From Calliopum simillimum (taxonomy: Eukaryota > Arthropoda > Insecta > Diptera > Lauxaniidae), in assembly GCA_951812925.1 (NCBI GenBank), contig OX638368.1, forward strand, positions 113,979,309-114,043,308: 64,000 nt of DNA. Direction: 5' to 3'. Shown in pieces: positions 58,578 to 64,000 of the stretch. The first letter of the stretch is position 1, and every line of letters starts with the position of its first letter. The notes under the pieces are model-generated. The model saw only the letters and a program-made list of their open reading frames with translations, ran no database searches and was not told the DNA's origin. Position numbers and translations under genes: made by a program.

Positions 58578-60579
58578 GGGTGATTCTTAGATAACTGTGC
58601 TTTTTCGAGTTGTAAAATTGGCAGATAATTTTTTTGGATTTTTGCAAGTTTCTTCATGCTATCTTGCGTAAACACACTCTAAGAACTCACCTTTTAAGTA
58701 GATCAACTACAAGTGTGAATTTACGGATTTAAGATCGAAATTAAGAAATTTTGCTGCCACGTTTTTGACACTTTAGCCACAGTATGGAAAAATGATGGTT
58801 TTGAAGCGTTTTGATGAGAGATATATTGCATATAATGGCAAATTTACACTTCAAGACTAATTTTGCAACAGTGTCATGTCTCCGGTGGTTTCCTGTCCTC
58901 TGTTTTTATAGCCGTTTATGGTGGATTAGGATCTCCTAATTACGAATCTGATCTTGATTTTTTTCTGTTACATCAGTATCCTTAGTTATCCTTGCTCAAA
59001 AGTGAAAAAATCACAGTTTTGACATCTACTTAACAAAAACAGCAACAAGTAAAATTAATTTTTGTCAATGGATTCAGATAGCCGAATTTATTATCAACAA
59101 GATATAATTTACCGTTTTTCAATTGGATTCCCAGTTTCCGAGTTATAAGCTTTTTAAAAAAGGATACCGCTCAATAACACACAAAGGATTTTCTGGACCG
59201 AAAAATTAAAAAAAAATCAAAAATATAATTTATCGCAAAAATTTCCAGCCTTTGCAGAATAAAATCGGATGAAAAAATAAGGCTCTATTGTAGATTTAGT
59301 GAATGAACAGATGAAATTTTGATTCTGTTAATTTGCAAGTAGGGTCATTCACTAAATCTAGCATAGAACCGTCATTTTTCATGCGATTATGGTCTACAAG
59401 GTCACGAAATTTTTGTAATTAAATATGTTATTGATAAAAATAATAAAACTTGATTTTTTGTGACTTTTCGGTCTCGAAAAATCCTTTGTATGTTATCGAA
59501 AGATGTCCATACTTTAAACGCTTATAACTCGGAAGCTGGGAATCCAATTGAAAAACGGTAAATTATGTCTTTTTGACAATAAATTTGGCTGTTTGAATCC
59601 AATGACAAAAATTAATTTTACTTGTTGTTGTTTTTGTTCTATATCTTTAAATATATGTCAAAACAGTGATTTTTTCACTTTGGAGCAAGGATAACTCAGG
59701 ACTCTGATGGTGTAGAAAAATTTTTGTATTAAAAACATAATTAATAGCCTTCAACTTAACATCTGTATACTCAAACTTTATATCGAAATATGTTTTTTGC
59801 AGACTGATAAAAAGTGCCACGTTTGTGACATTTTTGATGCGCCGCGTTTGTGACATTTTTGTAGTTTATCGGTCATTGTAAAGCACGCTTTTGAGCTCAA
59901 GATTTTTCCGAAAGAATTTGGGGTCATGTATGCAAATCCTACAAAAAAATTGTTTCATGCATAAAATAAAATGGGAGTGCCGAGTGCCACGTTTGTGACC
60001 ATAATTTTTAAAAAAAACTGTTTTTGTTTATAAACTGCTCTATAAAACGCAAACAGATTTCTTTTTGGACGCGTCTGGACATGATGACCTTTGGTTGGTA
60101 GATAGTGATCAGAATTAATGCATATGTATCGCAATCTATTGACTGAAACAGTAGTACCATGCAGTAGTAGCATAATGCTTTCAAGAAATTTTTGTTTTCC
60201 AAAACTAGGGGACAGTTTTCAATTCGAAATTGTGCCCTCTAAAAATTATTTAAAACTGCAGATGAGCTCAGAATATTGTAGCCTTAAGTATTTACTTAAT
60301 ATGTGTAGTAACTTGTTTTCTGTTCCATTTCCGTTTTTTGGTCGTTTTTCATCGTTTTGTGTTTAAAAAGTAGGGGTAGGACACGCCACGTTTGTGACAT
60401 TTTGGGGTATATTTGCAAACTTTCACAGTAGATCAATAATTATTTGGTAGTAAAATTGATCCGCTCTATTAGAAAAACTTAGTTTCTAACTTATAGCGTC
60501 ATTTTTTGTGAAAAAAAAGCCTACTGTATAGGCGAAATCGCCAGAGGACACAAAAAGTACAGTTATCTGAGAATCACCC
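58578..60579. mobile_element. 2.0-kb TIR transposon inserted in RNase H remnant
   Basis: Begins GGGTGATTCTTAGATAACTG and TGCTTTTT; the right end is the inverted match with two differences over 28 bp. ACTT is duplicated directly outside (58574-58577 and 60580-60583). The host reading frame (RNase H) resumes in phase when the element and one ACTT are removed, which supports these exact boundaries. Inside lie a palindrome (58955-59735) and five copies of GCCACGTTTGTGACATTTT or near matches (about 58755, 59816, 59841, 59986, 60385). No transposase was recognised, and the superfamily is unknown. Confidence 0.85.
58955..59735. repeat. Palindrome inside the 2.0-kb transposon
   Basis: Left arm about 58955-59300, right arm about 59340-59735, with many substitutions. 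Example: GTCAATGGATTCAGATAGCC near 59068 against GGCTGTTTGAATCCAATGAC near 59588. AATTGGATTCCCAGTTTCCG pairs with the GGAAGCTGGGAATCCAATT region. Confidence 0.8.
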
Positions 60580-61015
60580 ACTTACTGACTGCAGCATCTT
60601 TCAGTTAGATATAGTTGTTTCAAAATTTTTAGTGGGAAATGTTTGTTATGAAAAAAAAGTTTTGAAGCGCATAAAAGTAACACCTCTAAAACAGCCTCCA
60701 AATGTTGCAATTCTTTGCAGTCTGAGCAATAGGAACTCAGTAAGATCACTGTGGGTACCCGGACACTGGAATATTGTGAGTAATGAAAGGGCTGACGAGC
60801 TGGCTAAGCTAGGTGTTCAGTCATGCAATGTCCTCTTAACTGTAGATCAACCACTTATGTTTTATTATTCGCCAACAAATTAAGCATCTGATAACCTTCG
60901 CAGAAAATAGGTGGTTAACCAACAATCTCATACGAAAATGGCCAAAAAATAATTTATTAGTTTCAAGTCCTCTGGTCACATATCACCATTGACAGATGTC
61001 TCTACAGTAACTGAA
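60580..61015 (+). pseudogene. Non-LTR retrotransposon RNase H, C-terminal part
   Basis: After the transposon the frame resumes LTDCSIFQLD, matching the CSVFQAE block (the catalytic Glu is read as Asp). Internal sequence is then lost or scrambled. The frame at 60632-60880 carries VRSLWVPGHWNIVSNERADE, a strong match to RNase H of Jockey/I-type elements. Later text (GGTGGTTAACC...) is compatible with the following C-terminal region but is broken. Confidence 0.7.
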
Positions 61016-62173
61016 GATTTCGTTTTTTTAAGGATTACTTCCAATATCATGCACTACAACATAATCTAAATGCAACCTTTTCTTTATGCAACAAATTTGT
61101 ATTTCCTAACAAGTAAAGTTGCTTACACAAAATTCATTATTTTTAACCAACATTTTTGTACGAAGGTCATACATTTTTCAATAAAATTTATGTTTAACAT
61201 TTATATGTAAATGGATTTTTTTTATTTTAAAAAATTCTAATATCGTCAAAATGCGTTGCATGTTAAGACTAAAGGTCAACATATTTTTGCAAGAATATTT
61301 TTGTTTTTTGTTGATGACATTCGCTGATTGTAAGTTCAAAGACCTTTATGGACGACAGAGTGCAACTCATTCATTCATTCATTCAGTTATTCTTTCATAC
61401 TCATAGTTGTACGTACATTCATTGAATTTGTAAATAAAAACAAAAAATATCAAAAGCAAAACCTGACAAGAAGAGGGTGGTAACTCCTACAAACTGCACA
61501 GAAAGAGCTTCAGATGTTTCAATCACTATAATGTTGATGATCATAGTGATGTAGATGGTGGTGGTGTGATGGTGGTTGTTATGTTACTTTTATGACACAT
61601 GCACCAGAGGCAACAACATAAAGCAATTGAAAAATAAAAGAGTTCATTCAACCGTACAGCAGCAGCAGCTGCAATTGCAACTATTGCTGCCGCCTACTGA
61701 TGTTGTTACTTTTTGTTTTAGTCCCTGTTCCTCATCCGTTCGTTCGCTCGTTTGTTCAACCATCCAACCAAACAACCCTCCTTCTTAATTCAGACAGTCA
61801 GCAACATGTTTTAGCCTTGAAAGTGCGCGCAGGCACACTAAAATTGCATTCCAAAGAGTTGACAAGTTTTAACGATTATTGAATATTGTACTTTATAGTG
61901 AATGAATGTGTTTTGTTGTTGTTGTTGTTGTTTGTGAATTAAAAAAGAAATAGCAAGTGTTGAAAATTTTATTGTCATCATTCCATAATTGTCAACAAGC
62001 TGGAATTGGTTTCAATCAAATGTGTTAAAAATGCTGTTTGCCAGTTGTTGCTAAAGTAATACCCAGTAGGTAATAAGGCACGGTCTCTCCTGCGGAGGGC
62101 ATATTGACACAGTGTCCAAAAATGTGTAAAAATGGCTCAGGATAAACTTTAAAAATTTAAATAACCCTAGCCA
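61016..62173. other. Gene-free stretch
   Basis: A CATT microsatellite lies at about 61367-61385, CAG/CTG-rich text at 61660-61690, and TTG repeats at 61913-61932. Plus frames at 61576 and 61700 come from these simple sequences. Confidence 0.45.
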
Positions 62174-62401
62174 CTACACAGTAAAAATTTTAATTTGATT
62201 TTAAGATCAAAAAGTATTAATAAAGAACAATGCCAAAAAAAGTATTAATTTTAAACTATTTTGGAATAAATTTTATACTTTTTTTGGAATAAATTTCAAT
62301 CTTTTTTGGAAAAAAAATCAGAATTTAATACCAAAAAAGTTAAGTCAATACAAAAGGGAATCAAAAATAAGAAAAATAAACTATCATTTTTTAGTGTGTA
62401 G
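62174..62401. mobile_element. Family M, copy 6 (most intact)
   Basis: CTACACAGTAAAAATTTTAA at the left and TTTTTTAGTGTGTAG at the right, 228 bp. Interior CCAAAAAAGT/ACTTTTTTGG repeats as in copy 1. Confidence 0.7.
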
Positions 62402-62698
62402 AATAGATTAGGATTCTTTAAAATAATGATTTTTCATTAAATTTAGAATAGATTATTCAGAAATTGCAAGCTACGAAAAAAGTTACATAGTGATTTTTTT
62501 TCTTCGATCTAAAATGCCTGAATTTTTGCCATTGCCTTTAATTCACGTGATCTGTAAGTATTGTGACGCTTCAAATCTGCAACTGGTAACAGAATTGCTC
62601 CACAAAGTCTGGATTTCGAGATATCTTAGCCTAAAACATAAAGAAAAACTGTTTTTCTATTCTCTCTACTCTGTTCCACTTACGGCGTCATTTAATAC
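62402..62698. other. Gene-free stretch
   Basis: A 77-codon plus frame at 62490-62723 (PEFLPLPLIHVICKYCDASN) is open but has no recognisable domain and runs into the next element. Confidence 0.35.
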
Positions 62699-63934
62699 TA
62701 GGGGTCTGCACAAGACATCTTGAAATAAAGTGTTTTTTTACACCAACATTTTTCACTGAAGGCGTTAGGAAATAACGCCCAAGGAAATAACGCCCAAAAA
62801 AAAAACGAAATAACGCCCAAATTATTTTCATGTAAATTTGGGCGATAATCATTTTGGAAATAACGCCCAAAAATTTGGGCTTTATTTCGTTTTTTTTTGG
62901 GCGTTATTTCCTATTTTTTTTAAAAAACGAAATAACGCCCAAAAAAAAATTAAATAACGCCCAAAAAATAAAATGACGTAATAACGCCCAATATAAAAAG
63001 CGAAATAACGCCCAAAAATATGAAATAACGCCCAAAATCAAAAACGAAATAACGCCCAAATTATTTTCATATAAATTTGGGCGATAATCATTTTGGAAAT
63101 AACGCCCAAAATTTATTTGTATGAAAATAATTTGGGCGTTATTTCGTTTTTCGTTTTTGGGCGTTATTTAATTTTTTAAAAATAAAACGAAATAACGCCC
63201 AAAAAAACGAAATAAAGCCCAAATTTTTGGGCGTTATTTCCAAAATGATTATCGCCCAAATTTATATGAAAATAATTTGGGCGTTATTTCATATTTTTTG
63301 GGCGTTATTTCGATTTTTATTTTGGGCGTTATTACGACATTTTATTTTTGGGCGTTATTTCGTTTTTTTTTTTTTTTTTTGGGCGTTATTTCCAAAAAAT
63401 TCAAGATTCAAATCATCGTGGACACTGATTTCATTTTTGACACTATTTACATTGTCTTGTTTTACCAGTGTGAAAAATAAACTTGGTTCTAAAAAATACA
63501 TCAGTGAAATCTATTTTATAAAAACAAATACTTCAAGTCACTGTAAAACGTGCGAGTAGAGAAACCACAATAAAAATTATGATATGGTAACACTTGCAAA
63601 ATTGTAGTAGCTTTCATACATTTATGCGACAGAGAAAAAGAGCGTAAACAAAAAAAGAGGCACAAGAAGAGAGCGATAAACTTCTCTTATCACACCATTA
63701 GCATTTAGTAGTGTACACTACTACTACAGTATGCAACTAAAATAACTGAAACAAATCAAACAAGACAAATTAGCACAGTATTTGCTTATTTTCTTTTAAA
63801 TTCTAGTTCTGTCAAGACGTTAACACACGACACTGAACTAGAGCATTTGATAAATAAAAAACGGGTACAAAATATAACGTATCTTGAAACGAAATGTCTT
63901 AAAATGCAAACAAGACGTCTTGTGCAGACCCCTA
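62699..63934. mobile_element. hAT-like non-autonomous TIR element
   Basis: Left end TAGGGGTCTGCACAAGACAT then CTTG; right end CAAGACGTCTTGTGCAGACC then CCTA. That is a 24-bp terminal inverted repeat with one difference. TAGGGGTCTGCAC is hAT-like. An 8-bp target duplication is not clear (TTTAATAC versus ATAGACAT). Most of the interior is the AAATAACGCCCAA array. A related end lies at 31942. No transposase. Confidence 0.7.
62760..63391. repeat. Two-strand AAATAACGCCCAA array, copy 2
   Basis: About 30 occurrences of AAATAACGCCCAA or its complement TTGGGCGTTATTT, in alternating orientation, separated by 5-30 bp spacers such as AAATTATTTTCATATAAATT and GCGATAATCATTTTGG. It is related to the array at 29363-29830 beyond the motif itself. 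Confidence 0.85.
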
Positions 63935-64000
63935 ATAGACATTTTAAAACATGAATAATTCTGCTATTTCAGCCATTTATTTTGAAAGCGGGACAAGTCC
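63935..64000. other. Window edge
   Basis: Too short to call anything. Confidence 0.3.

Overview
The window reads as intergenic and repeat-rich euchromatin of a higher (schizophoran, perhaps calyptrate) fly. It is very AT-rich with many homopolymer runs, and it carries insect-type fatty-acid-binding protein genes, mariner and Tc1 remnants, and mini-me/DINE-1-like elements with their GTCY-type microsatellite. No tool was run: family names come from motifs read by eye, and the species is inference.

Only two protein genes are secure: tandem, same-strand, intronless fatty-acid-binding protein (FABP) genes at 15203-15598 and 19029-19424. They are about 79% identical and share a promoter-proximal block. 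A possible small mitochondrial-type gene on the minus strand at 44.2-44.8 kb is weak. Everything else that looks coding is transposase or RNase H debris, or repeat-derived open frame.

Layout: 1.4-4.9 kb, degenerate satellite built on a GTCGCATGACATTTT core; 7.4-8.2 kb, small TIR element; 9.9-10.6 kb, palindromic element; 11.1-12.1 kb, mariner copy 1; 15-19.6 kb, FABP pair; 20.7-26.7 kb, cluster of a short TIR element (family M) hosting a mini-me and a palindromic Tc1; 29.4-29.8 kb and 62.8-63.4 kb, two-strand arrays of an AAATAACGCCCAA motif; 30.0-30.4 kb, five tandem copies of a tRNA-Lys primer-binding-site segment; 32.2-33.6 kb, TTAA-flanked piggyBac-like element; 36.2-37.7 kb, second palindromic Tc1; 40.5-41.1 kb, palindrome with a tRNA-like core and a hammerhead ribozyme in each arm; 42.3-43.6 kb, partly duplicated mini-me with a long CCAG microsatellite; 45.3-46.5 and 47.0-48.5 kb, large palindromes; 49.0 kb, second hammerhead-like motif; 55.8-56.7 kb, mariner copy 2; 58.5-61.0 kb, non-LTR RNase H remnant split by a 2.0-kb TIR transposon with a 4-bp target duplication; 62.7-63.9 kb, hAT-like TIR element.

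Two signals stand out. First, the 40.5-41.1 kb element has complete hammerhead ribozyme cores on both strands flanking a Pol III-type tRNA-like promoter. Second, at least eight independent long inverted repeats (arms about 170-800 bp) crowd into 64 kb, a layout that would give long hairpin RNAs if transcribed.
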